Source: an uncultured Cellvibrionales bacterium
GTDB lineage: Bacteria > Pseudomonadota > Gammaproteobacteria > Pseudomonadales > Porticoccaceae
NCBI GenBank assembly: GCA_913062605.1
Contig: CAJXWQ010000005.1
Location: 1 to 64,000 of the forward strand
Direction: 5' to 3'
Length of the DNA stretch: 64,000 nucleotides
A program made the translations under genes and the position numbers. The notes under the pieces were generated by a model. It was not told the DNA's origin, did not search any database, and saw nothing but the letters and a program-made list of their open reading frames with translations. How positions within the stretch are numbered: position 1 is the first letter of the stretch; each line of letters begins with the position of its first letter. Below are positions 42,406 through 54,325 of this stretch, piece after piece.

Positions 42406-42841
42406 TACTGAGTTCCTTGCCGTCGTTAAAGGCTAACCAGCCTTTAACGATCCGGTAGATATACCAGAGGCCAACTGCACCCAAAATCAGGAAGCCGATC
42501 AAGACAATGGCCAGTAGCCAGCCAAGAATCACACCGAGCAGGGCAAGCCAGAAGGTTTTAATCTGCCAGGCAAAATGGGATTCAAGGTAAGTACCTTTCA
42601 CTTCATCTCGCTTGAGATAATTAAGAATCAACCCAGCAATGGATGTTACACCCGCTACCAAGCTGATGGCTTGCAGGATATACACCAGTTGGGTCAGGTT
42701 TTTCAGCTTGTCGTCTGGCTCAGGCTTAGAGCTAGAATTGTCGATCAGTTCTGTTTCCGGCTCTTTATCACTAGGCTCAGTATTATCTGTTTCTATGATC
42801 TGAACCGGATGCTCCTCCGGCTTTGGTGTTTCTTCGTTCAT
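42392..42841 (-). CDS. DUF4870-like membrane protein
   Basis: Acidic N-terminus plus TM helices, VYILQAISLVAGVTSIAGLILNY. Confidence 0.7.
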   Translation of the reverse strand: MNEETPKPEEHPVQIIETDNTEPSDKEPETELIDNSSSKPEPDDKLKNLTQLVYILQAISLVAGVTSIAGLILNYLKRDEVKGTYLESHFAWQIKTFWLALLGVILGWLLAIVLIGFLILGAVGLWYIYRIVKGWLAFNDGKELSNALF

Positions 42842-42886
42842 TATTCTGTCCTTAACCACCTAGCTTGCCTTAACCACCTGGCTTTA

Positions 42887-44290
42887 TTAGTCAGCCGCAT
42901 CCACCAACTTGCCCGGATTCATAATACCCTTCGGGTCAAACACCTTTTTGATTTGTCGCATCAACTGCAACTCAGTCTCTGTTCGAGTGTAACTTAGGTA
43001 GTCTTTCTTCAATAGACCAACGCCGTGCTCGGCAGACACGCTGCCATTGAATGCCTGAATCAAGGCTGCCACCTGTTGACTCACGCCACCACAACGCTCG
43101 GTAAATGCCTCTACGGTTAAGTCATCCGGTTTCAATATATTCAGGTGGATGTTGCCATCACCAATATGACCAAACCAAACTATTTCAAAGTCCGGGTATT
43201 CCTCTGCTACCAGTGCATCCACTTTTTCAATAAAGGCGGGCATTTGGGACACGCTAACACTGATATCGTTTTTGTAAGGTTTCCATTGTGAAAGGGTTTC
43301 GGACAGATCTTCACGCAGCTTCCATAGGTTTTCTGCCTGAGAAAGGCTCTGGCTGATTGCACCATCTTCTACCCAACCTTCTTCCATGCAGGTTTCAAAC
43401 AGCTCCATGGCCCGCTCCAAATCAGCCTCGGAGGATTGTTCAAACTCAATCAGCGCATAAAAGGGTGACACCGTTTCAAAAGGGGCCGGCACTTCACTAT
43501 GGGCGATTACCTTTTCCATCCCGTTGTGAGAAAAGAACTCAAATGCCGTAAGGCCCATTCCTTCATTAAAGGTTTTCAGCACGCCCATAATACTGGGGAA
43601 GTCCGTAACACCCAGCACCAGCACACTCAATTCTGGTGCCTTGCGAGTCAATCGCATGGATGCCTCAGTGATAATCCCAAGAATACCTTCCGAACCAATA
43701 AACAGGTGGCGGAAATCCAGGCCGGTATTATTTTTTACCAGACCGTGATTCAACTCCATGATATTGCCGTTACCATCGACCACTTTCAGACCCATCACCC
43801 AATCGCGGGTCATGCCATAACGAATCACATTGATGCCACCAGCATTGGTGGCAATGTTACCGCCAATTTGGCTGGAACCTGCCGAGGCAAAATCTACGGG
43901 GTAAAACAGCCCTTTATCTTCGGCAAACGCCTGTAACTGCTGGGTGATCATGCCCGCTTCCACGGTCACTGTGCGGTCGACTTCACTGAAGTCGACCACC
44001 TTATTCATACGATCCATGGCAATAACAATTTCGCCATTGGTGGCAACTGCACCACCACTCAACCCCGTGCGGCCTCCAGAAGGTACGACCGCAAGGTTCT
44101 CAGCATTAGCCAGCTGCACAATGGCCTGCACTTCCTCAGTACTACCGGGTAGAACAACCACGCCGGGCGCCGGCTGCCAGATTGTGGTCCGGTCAACGCC
44201 GTATTGCTGGAAAGATACGTCATCGGTCAGCACCCGCTGATCACCCACAATGTGGCGCAACTTTTCAATAGTGGCGTCTGCAATGGCCAT
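42887..44290 (-). CDS. FAD-binding oxidase, GlcD/D-2-hydroxyglutarate dehydrogenase-like
   Basis: VVPSGGRTGLSGGAV, GHIGDGNIHLNI, SAEHGVGLLKKDYL. Confidence 0.9.
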   Translation of the reverse strand: MAIADATIEKLRHIVGDQRVLTDDVSFQQYGVDRTTIWQPAPGVVVLPGSTEEVQAIVQLANAENLAVVPSGGRTGLSGGAVATNGEIVIAMDRMNKVVDFSEVDRTVTVEAGMITQQLQAFAEDKGLFYPVDFASAGSSQIGGNIATNAGGINVIRYGMTRDWVMGLKVVDGNGNIMELNHGLVKNNTGLDFRHLFIGSEGILGIITEASMRLTRKAPELSVLVLGVTDFPSIMGVLKTFNEGMGLTAFEFFSHNGMEKVIAHSEVPAPFETVSPFYALIEFEQSSEADLERAMELFETCMEEGWVEDGAISQSLSQAENLWKLREDLSETLSQWKPYKNDISVSVSQMPAFIEKVDALVAEEYPDFEIVWFGHIGDGNIHLNILKPDDLTVEAFTERCGGVSQQVAALIQAFNGSVSAEHGVGLLKKDYLSYTRTETELQLMRQIKKVFDPKGIMNPGKLVDAAD

Positions 44291-44410
44291 TTTAAACATC
44301 TCCAAAAGGGGCAGTTATCAGGGGGCGTGCATGGTATCATAGCCGCCCTTTTTTTTAGATAATCAAAGTACCCCTAGTATAGTAGGCAAGGGCATCTCCA
44401 AGAGAATAGT

Positions 44411-45652
44411 ATGGTCAATTCTTCACTCAGCTTTTCATTAGACAAAGCTAAAATCAAATTCCTGTTACTGGAAGGAGTGCACCCTTCCGCAGTAGCCACT
44501 CTGGAAGCTGCCGGGTATACCAATGTGGAATATCTGAAGTCTGCCCTGCCAGAAAATGAGCTCGTGGAAAAAATTAAGGATTTTCACTTTGTTGGTATTC
44601 GCTCTCGCTCCCAACTCAACCGCAAAGTTTTTGAAGCCGGGAAAAAACTGATCGGTGTTGGGTGCTTCTGTATTGGCACCAATCAGGTTGATCTTCAGGC
44701 CGCCACTGAACATGGTGTAGTGGTCTTCAATGCCCCCTACTCCAACACTCGTAGTGTGGCTGAGTTGGTGATCGCTGAAACTATTATGCTGATGCGCGGT
44801 ATTCCCGAGAAAAGCACGGCCGCCCACCGAGGCACCTGGCTCAAGTCAGCCAGTGATTCCTACGAAGTGCGCGGCAAAACCCTGGGTATTGTTGGCTACG
44901 GAAATATTGGCAGCCAAATCAGCGTGATGGCTGAATCTATGGGTATGAAAGTAAAATTTTACGATGTGATCACTAAGCTTCCGCTGGGGAATGCTGAGCA
45001 GGTCTCCGATCTCAAGGCACTGCTAAGCCTTTCTGATGTGGTGTCGTTACATGTACCCGACACCTCTGCCACTCGCTATATGATGGGGCCGGAAGAATTG
45101 GGCGCAATAAAGAAAGGCGGCATCCTGATCAATGCTGCCCGTGGTCAGGTCGTCGATATTGAGGCGCTCTGTTCGCTACTTGAAAGCAAGCACCTAGCTG
45201 GCGCTGCCATCGATGTATTCCCCACCGAACCCAAATCTAATCAGGAAGAATTTGTCTCACCATTACGGCAATTCGACAACGTTATCCTGACTCCCCATAT
45301 CGGTGGTTCTACTCAAGAAGCTCAAGAAAATATTGGCCTGGAAGTGGCCGAGAAAATGGTGAGCTACAGCGATAAAGGTACTACCGTCAGCGCGGTTAAT
45401 TTCCCACAAGTGTCATTACCGCCCTTGGTAGGCACTCACCGTCTGCTGCACGTTCACCACAATGTGCCTGGTATCATGACGGCCATTAACCAAGTGTTCT
45501 CCGAAAACAATATCAATATTTGTGGTCAGCACCTGCAAACCAACGAAAAAGTGGGTTATGTGGTTCTTGATGTAGATGCGGAATACAGCAACGTAGCGCT
45601 TAAAGCTCTCAAGGGTATTGAAGGAACAATGCGTTGCAGAGTTTTATTTTAA
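44411..45652 (+). CDS. serA: D-3-phosphoglycerate dehydrogenase
   Basis: TLGIVGYGNIGSQISVMAESMGMKV, ILINAARGQVVDIEAL, C-terminal ACT domain. Confidence 0.95.
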   Translation: MVNSSLSFSLDKAKIKFLLLEGVHPSAVATLEAAGYTNVEYLKSALPENELVEKIKDFHFVGIRSRSQLNRKVFEAGKKLIGVGCFCIGTNQVDLQAATEHGVVVFNAPYSNTRSVAELVIAETIMLMRGIPEKSTAAHRGTWLKSASDSYEVRGKTLGIVGYGNIGSQISVMAESMGMKVKFYDVITKLPLGNAEQVSDLKALLSLSDVVSLHVPDTSATRYMMGPEELGAIKKGGILINAARGQVVDIEALCSLLESKHLAGAAIDVFPTEPKSNQEEFVSPLRQFDNVILTPHIGGSTQEAQENIGLEVAEKMVSYSDKGTTVSAVNFPQVSLPPLVGTHRLLHVHHNVPGIMTAINQVFSENNINICGQHLQTNEKVGYVVLDVDAEYSNVALKALKGIEGTMRCRVLF

Positions 45653-45703
45653 ATAAATTTTTGTTTTAAAAACATCTCTGTTTAAAAAAAGATTTTATTA
45701 ATT

Positions 45704-45733
45704 AAAAAAGGGCTTCAGATGAAGCCCTTTTTT
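45704..45733 (+). terminator. Rho-independent terminator after serA (possibly bidirectional)
   Basis: AAAAAAGGGCTTC-AGAT-GAAGCCCTTTTTT. Confidence 0.88.
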
Positions 45734-45766
45734 ATGTCTCTGAACTTTTACTAAAGACCTTAGACA

Positions 45767-46720
45767 CTAATTAATCATTTCAAATACTTTGCTTCTTAAC
45801 TGTTGCTCTTCATTCACCAAATGATGCTGTGCCCCGGCAATAATCTCTAACTTCAAATGACAGAATTTTTTTCTCAACTCATCGGTATTATGTTGCCAAG
45901 CCACTGCCATGTCACAGTTTCCCTGGATGACCATTAACGGATAATCACTGGGCGGTAATGCCGCAAATTCCTCTGTCCATCGTTTCATCGATGCTATCCA
46001 TTCCATAGGAATATAACCTGCCTGTAATGGATCATCATTTTCCAGAAAATAATTGAATTCTTCATTCGCTGTATTTGATCTAAGCTTTCGCTTTATTTTT
46101 TTCAAAAAACGGTGAAGAAATTTGTAAGTTTTTTGACTTTTTTTCCAACCCCTAGGATGAATAAGTGGCGCAAGCACTGTAATGTCAGTGAGATCATTCT
46201 GGTAATGATGAGGTTTAGCGGCCAGAATATACTTCAACAGAATCGCACCCCCGGTACTCTGCCCTACTGCCTTCCAGGGTTTAGGGAAGTGTGAATGACA
46301 ACGGTGCAACAGATCTGAAAAAATATCTACGTAATGATCAAAACTTTCAATGGTAACCCGTTCTCCACTGGACAACCCATGACCAGGCAGGTCAAAAGCT
46401 ACCACTGCATAATTCAGGCTTAAAAGATGATGTATCAATTTGCTGTAGAGCCCTATGTGATCAAAATAGCCGTGCACAACAAAATAAGTGCCCCGAGGAT
46501 TTTCTAGTGACCAGTAGTGTGTCGCAAGCTTGAAACCACTGCTGGTCAAACAGCCCAAATAATGGCTGATATCTGACAACTCTGCAGGTAGATCTAGACT
46601 ATAGTGGTTTAAGTAGAGGGCTTCCTCCGCTGTTTTTTCAGTGCTGTCCCGCGAAAAATCAAAGACCAGTGGTCGTAATTCACGGCGTACTTTGTCCAGT
46701 TTCTCAGGGGTGATACTCAT
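45767..46720 (-). CDS. Alpha/beta hydrolase (lysophospholipase-like)
   Basis: YFVVHGYFDHIGLYSKLI, FDLPGHGLSSG, VGQSTGGAI. Confidence 0.88.
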   Translation of the reverse strand: MSITPEKLDKVRRELRPLVFDFSRDSTEKTAEEALYLNHYSLDLPAELSDISHYLGCLTSSGFKLATHYWSLENPRGTYFVVHGYFDHIGLYSKLIHHLLSLNYAVVAFDLPGHGLSSGERVTIESFDHYVDIFSDLLHRCHSHFPKPWKAVGQSTGGAILLKYILAAKPHHYQNDLTDITVLAPLIHPRGWKKSQKTYKFLHRFLKKIKRKLRSNTANEEFNYFLENDDPLQAGYIPMEWIASMKRWTEEFAALPPSDYPLMVIQGNCDMAVAWQHNTDELRKKFCHLKLEIIAGAQHHLVNEEQQLRSKVFEMIN

Positions 46721-46880
46721 CTATTCAGGTTACTCAGGGGCGGCCAGTATTAATATCAATGCAATACTATAATAGCAAACCCTTAATGAGGCACATGTGT
46801 TTAATATCATTGAACTAAATATAAGGTATGCATACAAACTATGTATCACTAAGGTATTTAATTTTAAGGCTCACGGAGTC

Positions 46881-47510
46881 ATGCAAAAAAACCGCCTTAT
46901 CTTTTTTTATTTATTCCTAGCACTCTTTTTACAGAGTTGCTTAAGTGTGAGCACACCAAACACCTCTGCTACCCAGCCAGTTAGTCTCGACAAAGCATAT
47001 TTTAAAATTCGCCTGACCACTACAACGGGAGGCTCTGATGGGGAGAACCATGGAAAAACGATAATATTTTCAACAATTAATGGATATAACAAACAACGAT
47101 TACTGACTCAATACAATGTGATAGGCGACAGTTACATCAGTGCGACTGTGAACAAAACAACTGATGAGGTAACGTACCAAATTGATAGCATCATAGAATA
47201 CAAAGATCATGATGCACGCTTATACAAGCACATCAATTATACAGTCAATGGCCGTCAACAGTCGGATGATGGCACGCTAGTAGACCAACTAGTGGACTGT
47301 AAGGGGAACCAATATAGCGGATGCCTACGCAAGGAACATATTGTATTCACTATGGCTCAACAAACCATTGAACAGATCGCGAAAAATTATACGGAAGGAT
47401 CTCAAGACAAGTGGCGATATACATTGTCACCAGACGTAGGAAAAAGTTATTCGACCTATTTATTCGTGGCAGAAATTACTGCCTTAGTTGAGGCTATAAA
47501 TGAATATTGA
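46881..47510 (+). CDS. Hypothetical lipoprotein
   Basis: Signal peptide with lipobox LFLQSC; start reassigned to MQKNRL. Confidence 0.65.
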   Translation: MQKNRLIFFYLFLALFLQSCLSVSTPNTSATQPVSLDKAYFKIRLTTTTGGSDGENHGKTIIFSTINGYNKQRLLTQYNVIGDSYISATVNKTTDEVTYQIDSIIEYKDHDARLYKHINYTVNGRQQSDDGTLVDQLVDCKGNQYSGCLRKEHIVFTMAQQTIEQIAKNYTEGSQDKWRYTLSPDVGKSYSTYLFVAEITALVEAINEY

Positions 47511-47585
47511 AATTTTCAGGATTTATAAGTTAATCAGATCATGCCAGAAGCCTTAGGAAAACTATTAATCTATTTACCCTAAAAC

Positions 47586-47621
47586 AAAAGGGGTGGCTTA
47601 AAATTTTAAGCCACCCCTTTT
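47586..47621. terminator. Bidirectional terminator: 36-bp perfect palindrome between convergent genes
   Basis: AAAAGGGGTGGCTTAAAATTTTAAGCCACCCCTTTT. Confidence 0.88.
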
Positions 47622-47658
47622 TATATTTATAACTATTAACCTATCGTTAACCCCGTTA

Positions 47659-48711
47659 CTAGCTCAGCTCTCCGCTTGCATAATTCTGGAACATTGCTTC
47701 TAAGCTAATTGGTGAAATTTTACTGGCATTACCTGCCGCACCAAAGGCTTCATAGCGGGCCACACAAATATCCTTCATTGCCTCGGTCGTAGCCGCCAAG
47801 TATTTTCGTGGATCAAATTCTGCTTTGTTATTCGCCAGAAATTTACGCACAGCTCCTGTAGAGGCCAACCGCAAATCAGTATCAATATTCACCTTACACA
47901 CACCATGCTTGATGCCTTCGACAATTTCTTCTACAGGCACACCATAGGTTTCAGGAATCTCACCACCAAACTCATTGATGACCGCCAACCACTCCTGAGG
48001 CACAGAGGAAGAACCATGCATGACTAAGTGGGTGTTGGGGATACGAGCATGAATTGCCTTGATACGATCAATGGCAAGAATATCGCCGGTGGGTGGACGG
48101 GAAAATTTGTAAGCACCATGTGAGGTACCGATGGCAATGGCCAGGGCATCCACACCAGTTTTAGCGACAAAATCTGCGGCCTCTTCTGGATCGGTCAATA
48201 ACTGGTCGTGGGACAATGTGCCCTCAGCGCCCACACCGTCTTCTTCTCCGGCCTGACCGGTTTCCAAAGAGCCTAAACAACCCAGCTCACCTTCCACAGA
48301 CACACCACAGGCATGGGCCATTTCAACGGTACGCCGAGTAACATCCACATTGTATTCATAGGAAGACGGGGTTTTGCCATCTTCTTCCAAGGAGCCGTCC
48401 ATCATCACTGAACTGAAACCCAGTTGGATTGAGCGTTGGCAGATAGCCGGACTGGTGCCATGATCCTGGTGCATACAGACGGGAATATGCGGAAACTCTT
48501 CAATGGCGGCCAGTATCAGGTGGCGCAGAAATGGCGCACCGGCATATTTTCTGGCGCCTGCTGAAGCCTGAACAATCACCGGTGAGTTGGTTTGATCCGC
48601 CGCTTCCATAATCGCGCGCATCTGCTCCAAGTTGTTTACATTAAATGCTGGAACGCCGTAGTTATTCTCTGCCGCGTGATCCAATAGTTGGCGCATCGAA
48701 ATAAGTGCCAT
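47659..48711 (-). CDS. fba: Fructose-bisphosphate aldolase class II
   Basis: [36 protein letters not shown]. Confidence 0.95.
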   Translation of the reverse strand: MALISMRQLLDHAAENNYGVPAFNVNNLEQMRAIMEAADQTNSPVIVQASAGARKYAGAPFLRHLILAAIEEFPHIPVCMHQDHGTSPAICQRSIQLGFSSVMMDGSLEEDGKTPSSYEYNVDVTRRTVEMAHACGVSVEGELGCLGSLETGQAGEEDGVGAEGTLSHDQLLTDPEEAADFVAKTGVDALAIAIGTSHGAYKFSRPPTGDILAIDRIKAIHARIPNTHLVMHGSSSVPQEWLAVINEFGGEIPETYGVPVEEIVEGIKHGVCKVNIDTDLRLASTGAVRKFLANNKAEFDPRKYLAATTEAMKDICVARYEAFGAAGNASKISPISLEAMFQNYASGELS

Positions 48712-48816
48712 GAGTCTGTTCCTTGCTTATGTTGGTGATAGGCCCGGTCGCAAAAAATGGCTACCGGACGGTTGCGGCATTGCCGCTAATTCTGTTGTTT
48801 TCTTACTGCGCCCAGG

Positions 48817-49986
48817 CTAAGCGCTGGCACGCTCTTCAAGCACGGCAACGGCAGGTAGCACCTTGCCCTCTACATATTCCAGAAAAGCTCCGCCACCTGT
48901 AGATATATAGGAAACTTTATCCGCGATATTATATTTGTCCACTGCAGCCAAGGTGTCGCCACCCCCGGCAATGGAAAAGCCGTCACTGGCGGCGATAGCC
49001 TCTGCGATCACTTTGGTTCCCTCACCAAACTGGTCGAACTCAAACACACCCACAGGACCATTCCAGATAATAGTCCCCGCGCTCTTGAGAATCTCCGTCA
49101 ATTGTTTCGCTGTAGCGGGACCAATATCAAAAATCATATCGTCGTCCGCAACCTCGTCTGCCGGCTTAAGTATAGCCTCAGTAGATTCAGAAAATTCCTT
49201 ACCTACCACCACGTCTGAGGGTAGCGGAATACTGGTTTTAGCCATCAGGCTTTTGGCGCTGGATATTAGGTCATGCTCACAAAGTGATTTACCCACAGGC
49301 AACCCTTCTGCCGCTAAAAAAGTATTGGCGATACCGCCGCCGACAATCAGCTGGTCGACTTTATCCGAGAGTGTTTCCAGAACCGTTAACTTCGTGGAAA
49401 CTTTGGAGCCACCAACAATGGCCACCAATGGACGGGCGGGGTTTGCCAGTGCTTTTTCCAGTGCATCCAGCTCCCCAGCCAGCAGTGGTCCGGCACAAGC
49501 TACTGGCGCGTATTTGGCAACACCATGGGTAGAGGCCTGAGCACGGTGAGCAGTGCCAAAAGCGTCCATGACAAAAATATCGCACAGTGACGCGTAGGCC
49601 CTGGAAAGGGTTTCATCATCTTTTTTCTCGCCGGAGTTAAAGCGAACATTTTCCAGTAGTACCAATTCACCATCTTGTAATTCGACGCCTGCTTTCCAAT
49701 CGCTGGCTATCTTTACCTCTAACCCAAGCAGTTCACTCAAGTGATTGGCCACAGGCTGCATAGAGAATTTCTGATCAAACTCCCCTTCGGTGGGGCGTCC
49801 CAGGTGGGACATCAGAATAACTTTAGCGCCGACACTTACTGCGTGCTTAATCGTTGGTAGTGCCGCTCGGATACGAGCATCTGAGGTGACGACACCCTCC
49901 TTAACCGGCACATTAAGGTCTTCGCGAATCAACACACGTTTGCCCGCTAATTCAAGGTCCATCATTTTAATGACATTCAGGGTCAT
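48817..49986 (-). CDS. pgk: Phosphoglycerate kinase
   Basis: [33 protein letters not shown]. Confidence 0.96.
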   Translation of the reverse strand: MTLNVIKMMDLELAGKRVLIREDLNVPVKEGVVTSDARIRAALPTIKHAVSVGAKVILMSHLGRPTEGEFDQKFSMQPVANHLSELLGLEVKIASDWKAGVELQDGELVLLENVRFNSGEKKDDETLSRAYASLCDIFVMDAFGTAHRAQASTHGVAKYAPVACAGPLLAGELDALEKALANPARPLVAIVGGSKVSTKLTVLETLSDKVDQLIVGGGIANTFLAAEGLPVGKSLCEHDLISSAKSLMAKTSIPLPSDVVVGKEFSESTEAILKPADEVADDDMIFDIGPATAKQLTEILKSAGTIIWNGPVGVFEFDQFGEGTKVIAEAIAASDGFSIAGGGDTLAAVDKYNIADKVSYISTGGGAFLEYVEGKVLPAVAVLEERASA

Positions 49987-49993
49987 ATTGTTT

Positions 49994-51013
49994 TCACTTT
50001 CCTGTCTCGGTTAACCAGTGCGTGACTAGCTCAATCATACGATTGGCATATCCCCATTCATTATCAAACCAAATTAATACCTTCACCAATCGTCGTTGAC
50101 TAACGCGAGTCTGACTGGCATCGACGATGCCACTGCGAGGGTCATGGTTAAAGTCACAGGAAGCCAAAGGTTCCTCGGTATAACCCAGAATACCTGCCAA
50201 GGGACCACCAGCAGCCTGCTGTAATACCCGATTTACCGTACTGACATCCACATCGGTTTTCAGTAATACCGATAAGTCGATGGCCGACACATTAATAGTG
50301 GGCACTCGCATAGCCTGGGCTTCAAATCGGCCTTCCAACTCCGGCAGCATCCGATCAATACCACGAGCCAGGCCCGTATCTACCGGAATAATTGACTGTA
50401 CGGCAGCACGGGTTTTCCTTAAATCCGTATGGTGGTAAGCATCGATGACGGGCTGATCGTTCATTGCCGAGTGAATGGTAGTGATCACCCCCCCTTCCAC
50501 GTCAAATGCCTCGTGCAGTGTTTTAATAACCGGCACCACACAGTTTGTGGAACAGGAGGCATTTGAAATAATGGTTTCTTCACCACTCAAGCTATGCTCG
50601 TTAACCCCCAGCACAACGGTGGCATCCAACGTGGATTCAGCAGGTTGCGAGAACACCACTTTTTTGGCCCCGGCTGACAGATGCTGTTCTGCTGTTTCGC
50701 GATCAGTGAATGTGCCACTACATTCCAGTACCACGTCGATATTTAATTCAGACCATGGCAACTGTTGAATATCATCGCTATGAAAGACTGAAATAGCATC
50801 ACCATTTACCGTCAGCACATCATCAGTAAGCTCTACACTGCCGGGAAAGCGACCATGGGTGGAATCATATTTGGTTAAGTGAGCAATGGTTTTACAGTCA
50901 GCGGGCTCATTGATGGCCACTATCTGAATTTTCTCACAACCCTTGGACTCATAAAGCGCCCGCAGCACCGAGCGACCGATGCGGCCATAGCCGTTAATCG
51001 CCGCACGAATCAA
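49994..51013 (-). CDS. epd: Erythrose-4-phosphate dehydrogenase / GAPDH family
   Basis: [53 protein letters not shown] (Epd-like). Confidence 0.88.
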   Translation of the reverse strand: MIRAAINGYGRIGRSVLRALYESKGCEKIQIVAINEPADCKTIAHLTKYDSTHGRFPGSVELTDDVLTVNGDAISVFHSDDIQQLPWSELNIDVVLECSGTFTDRETAEQHLSAGAKKVVFSQPAESTLDATVVLGVNEHSLSGEETIISNASCSTNCVVPVIKTLHEAFDVEGGVITTIHSAMNDQPVIDAYHHTDLRKTRAAVQSIIPVDTGLARGIDRMLPELEGRFEAQAMRVPTINVSAIDLSVLLKTDVDVSTVNRVLQQAAGGPLAGILGYTEEPLASCDFNHDPRSGIVDASQTRVSQRRLVKVLIWFDNEWGYANRMIELVTHWLTETGK

Positions 51014-51101
51014 TGGTGATAATCCTGCTGTGAACCCATTGTGATTCCAGTATCAATTATTTTTGTAGCAACTAAGCCTATAGTCATTACATCAGTAGGA
51101 A

Positions 51102-53099
51102 CTAGAGTTGCGACTTAACGGCCTCAACAACATTTTCTACGGTAAAGCCAAACTGCTTCATCAGTTCACCACCGGGAGCAGACTCCCCAAACGTGGTCAT
51201 GCCGACAACACGGCCATCAAGACCGACAAATTTGTACCAGTAATCAGCATGGCCCGCTTCTACCGCTACACGTGTGCGAACACTCGGAGGTAATACCGCA
51301 TCACGATAGGACGACTCTTGAGCAGCAAATATCTCAGCGCAAGGCATGGAGACAACACGAACCTTAACGCCTTCGGCAGACAAGTCATTGGCTGCATCGA
51401 TGGCCAGTTCTACTTCAGAACCAGTAGCAATAATGATGGCTTGTGGCTCACTACTGCAATCACGAAGTATGTAGCCACCCCGCGCCACATTGGCCAGTTG
51501 ACCCTTGTTACGCAGCTGTGGAGCCAAACCTTGGCGGCTGAAAATCAATGCACTGGGACCGTCCTTACGCTCGATCGCACTCTTCCAACACACCGCCGAT
51601 TCTACGGTGTCGCAGGGACGCCAAGTATGTAGATTGGGAGTAGAACGCAATGAAGTCAGTTGCTCCACAGGTTGATGGGTAGGGCCATCCTCACCCAGCC
51701 CAATAGAGTCGTGAGTGTAAACAAAAATAGTTTTCTGCTTCATCAATGCTGCCATACGGACTGCATTGCGAGCGTATTCCATAAACATAAGGAAGGTCGC
51801 ACCATAGGTAATAAACCCACCGTGCAGCGTGATGCCATTCATCATCGCGCTCATACCAAATTCACGGACACCGTAGAAAATATAGTTTCCGGAAGCATCG
51901 TCAGCACTAACCCCTTTAGAATCAGACCAAAGCGTCAGATTAGAACCAGCCAAGTCCGCAGACCCACCCAATAATTCTGGCAACAACGGCCCATAGGCAT
52001 TCAGGCAGTTCTGTGAAGCCTTACGAGAAGCTACTTTTTCCATAGACTGCTGGCACTGATCAATATACGTATCGGCCTTTTTACTAAAGTCCTCCGGTAA
52101 TTCGCCATTAACACGGCGCTCAAACTCGGCAGCCAGCTTCGGGTGTGCAGTGCGGTAACTGTTTAATGTTTCATTCCAGATCGACTGTGCAGAGGAGCCC
52201 TTCTCCACAGTATTCCAACGGGCATAAATGTCAGCGGGCACATCAAATGGCCCATGCTTCCAACCCAATTGCTCGCGAGCCAGAATAATCTCATCGGCAC
52301 CCAGTGGTGCACCGTGGCAATCTTCTTTGCCCTGCTTACTGGGAGAGCCAAAACCAATAATGGTTTTACAGCAGATCAGCGTAGGTTTATCTGTTTCCAG
52401 ACGAGCCACTTCGATAGCGGCTTTGATGGCTGCGGAGTCATGACCATCAACATGGGGAATAACCTGCCAGCCGTAGGCCTCAAAGCGAGCCGGCGTATCA
52501 TCAGTAAACCAGCCCTCAACCTCACCATCAATAGAGATACCATTGTCATCATAAAATGCGATCAGCTTACCTAGCTTCTGGGTACCAGCAAGAGAAGAAA
52601 CCTCATGTGAGATGCCTTCCATCAAACAACCATCGCCGAGGAAACAATAGGTGTGGTGATCCACCACATCATGACCGGGGCGGTTAAATTGGGCAGCAAG
52701 AATCTTCTCAGCCAACGCCATACCTACAGCGTTACTGAGGCCCTGCCCCAATGGGCCAGTGGTCGTCTCTACACCGGGCGCATAGCCATATTCTGGGTGC
52801 CCTGGGGTTTTAGAATGCAACTGACGGAAGTTTTTCAACTCTTCAATGGGAAGGTCATAACCACTCAGGTGCAACAGGGAATATAACAACATGGAGCCAT
52901 GACCGTTCGACAGCACAAAGCGGTCGCGGTTAGCCCAGCTGGGATCAGCAGGATTGTGGACTAGATAGTCATTCCACAGCACCTCGGCGATATCGGCCAT
53001 ACCCATGGGAGCACCGGGGTGACCACTGTTGGCTTGTTGAACGGCATCCATACTGAGCGCACGAATCGCATTGGCGAGATCACGTCTGGTTGGCATCAA
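51102..53099 (-). CDS. tkt: Transketolase
   Basis: [40 protein letters not shown]. Confidence 0.96.
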   Translation of the reverse strand: MMPTRRDLANAIRALSMDAVQQANSGHPGAPMGMADIAEVLWNDYLVHNPADPSWANRDRFVLSNGHGSMLLYSLLHLSGYDLPIEELKNFRQLHSKTPGHPEYGYAPGVETTTGPLGQGLSNAVGMALAEKILAAQFNRPGHDVVDHHTYCFLGDGCLMEGISHEVSSLAGTQKLGKLIAFYDDNGISIDGEVEGWFTDDTPARFEAYGWQVIPHVDGHDSAAIKAAIEVARLETDKPTLICCKTIIGFGSPSKQGKEDCHGAPLGADEIILAREQLGWKHGPFDVPADIYARWNTVEKGSSAQSIWNETLNSYRTAHPKLAAEFERRVNGELPEDFSKKADTYIDQCQQSMEKVASRKASQNCLNAYGPLLPELLGGSADLAGSNLTLWSDSKGVSADDASGNYIFYGVREFGMSAMMNGITLHGGFITYGATFLMFMEYARNAVRMAALMKQKTIFVYTHDSIGLGEDGPTHQPVEQLTSLRSTPNLHTWRPCDTVESAVCWKSAIERKDGPSALIFSRQGLAPQLRNKGQLANVARGGYILRDCSSEPQAIIIATGSEVELAIDAANDLSAEGVKVRVVSMPCAEIFAAQESSYRDAVLPPSVRTRVAVEAGHADYWYKFVGLDGRVVGMTTFGESAPGGELMKQFGFTVENVVEAVKSQL

Positions 53100-53239
53100 G
53101 AAGAGCTCCTGCTGGAAAAAAATAGGGGGTTGAAGAGGGACGCTATTTTCTCGTACTAGCGCTGCTCAGTAAACAGCCAGCGACGATCTTTTGATCTATA
53201 TCGCCATTCATTCCCATCTATTTTCAGATCCACCTCTCA

Positions 53240-53267
53240 ATCTATATCAATATATTTTGATATAGAT
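53240..53267. promoter_or_regulatory. Candidate operator of the ArsR/SahR-type regulator: 11-bp perfect inverted repeat
   Basis: ATCTATATCAA-TATATT-TTGATATAGAT, immediately upstream of ORF 53276. Confidence 0.65.
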
Positions 53268-53275
53268 ATTCAGCT

Positions 53276-54292
53276 GTGATAAAGTCCCCACCCATGACCA
53301 TTGCCGCCCAAACGACTGAAGGGCACTGCGCAGACCTAGGCGCCCTTCGTACCGATACACTCGCTGCCTTCTGTAAGGCTGCTGGCGAGCCGTTGCGCCT
53401 GGAGATTCTCCGCGTGTTACGGCATAACGCCTACGGCGTTCTTGAATTGAGCCAGCTGTTTGAGGTTAAGCAGTCGGGCATGAGCCATCACCTGAAGGTA
53501 CTGGCCAACGTTGGGCTGGTCGCCACCCGGCGAGAAGGTAATTCAATTTTTTATCGTCGCGCACCGCTGCCTGTAGAACCTGCTCTACAGGGATTGCATC
53601 GCCATCTATTTGCTACGGTTGATCTGATCGAATTGTCTTCCGCATTACAGCAGCGTATCCGCCTGACTAATCAAGAGCGAACAAAAGCCTCACGGGAGTT
53701 CTTTGAGCAAAATGCTGATCGGTTTCATGCTAACCAGGACTTGATTGCCGGCTATACCCAGTACGGAGAAATCGTCACTGAATTTTTGGATGCCACGCCT
53801 GTTAGAAAAGATGTGGTGCTCGAAGTAGGTCCGGGAGAAGGCGGATTTCTTCCCAATCTCTCCAGGCGATTTACGCAGGTTATTGCTCTCGACACCTCAG
53901 ATGAAATGCTCAGTCGATCCCACAAGATAACGGCAGAACAACACCTGACCAATGTACAGCTTATTCACGGTGATACCAGCTTAGCCCTTGAACAACAGCT
54001 AAAGGCCAACTGCATAACCCTCAATATGGTACTGCACCATACACCGGACCCCGCGCACATCTTTGAAGACCTGGCTCAATTGCTCACCTCTGGCGGCGTA
54101 TTGCTCGTTACCGACCTATGCCATCACGACCAAAGCTGGGCGCGGGAAGCCTGCGGTGATTTATGGCTGGGATTTGAGCCCGACGACCTGAGTAACTGGG
54201 CCTCTGCGGCAGGGCTAGAGGAAGGTGAAAGCCTGTATCTCGCTCAACGCAATGGCTTCCAAATTCAATTACGACAGTTTTTTAACCATTAA
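53276..54292 (+). CDS. ArsR-family regulator fused to SAM-dependent methyltransferase domain (SahR-like)
   Basis: N-terminal wHTH (LRLEILRVLRHNAYGVLELSQLFEVKQSGMSHHLKVL) plus class I MTase VLEVGPGEGGFLP. Confidence 0.85.
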   Translation: MIKSPPMTIAAQTTEGHCADLGALRTDTLAAFCKAAGEPLRLEILRVLRHNAYGVLELSQLFEVKQSGMSHHLKVLANVGLVATRREGNSIFYRRAPLPVEPALQGLHRHLFATVDLIELSSALQQRIRLTNQERTKASREFFEQNADRFHANQDLIAGYTQYGEIVTEFLDATPVRKDVVLEVGPGEGGFLPNLSRRFTQVIALDTSDEMLSRSHKITAEQHLTNVQLIHGDTSLALEQQLKANCITLNMVLHHTPDPAHIFEDLAQLLTSGGVLLVTDLCHHDQSWAREACGDLWLGFEPDDLSNWASAAGLEEGESLYLAQRNGFQIQLRQFFNH

Positions 54293-54325
54293 TAACGTAT
54301 TTTACAAACACAGGAACAACGATCC

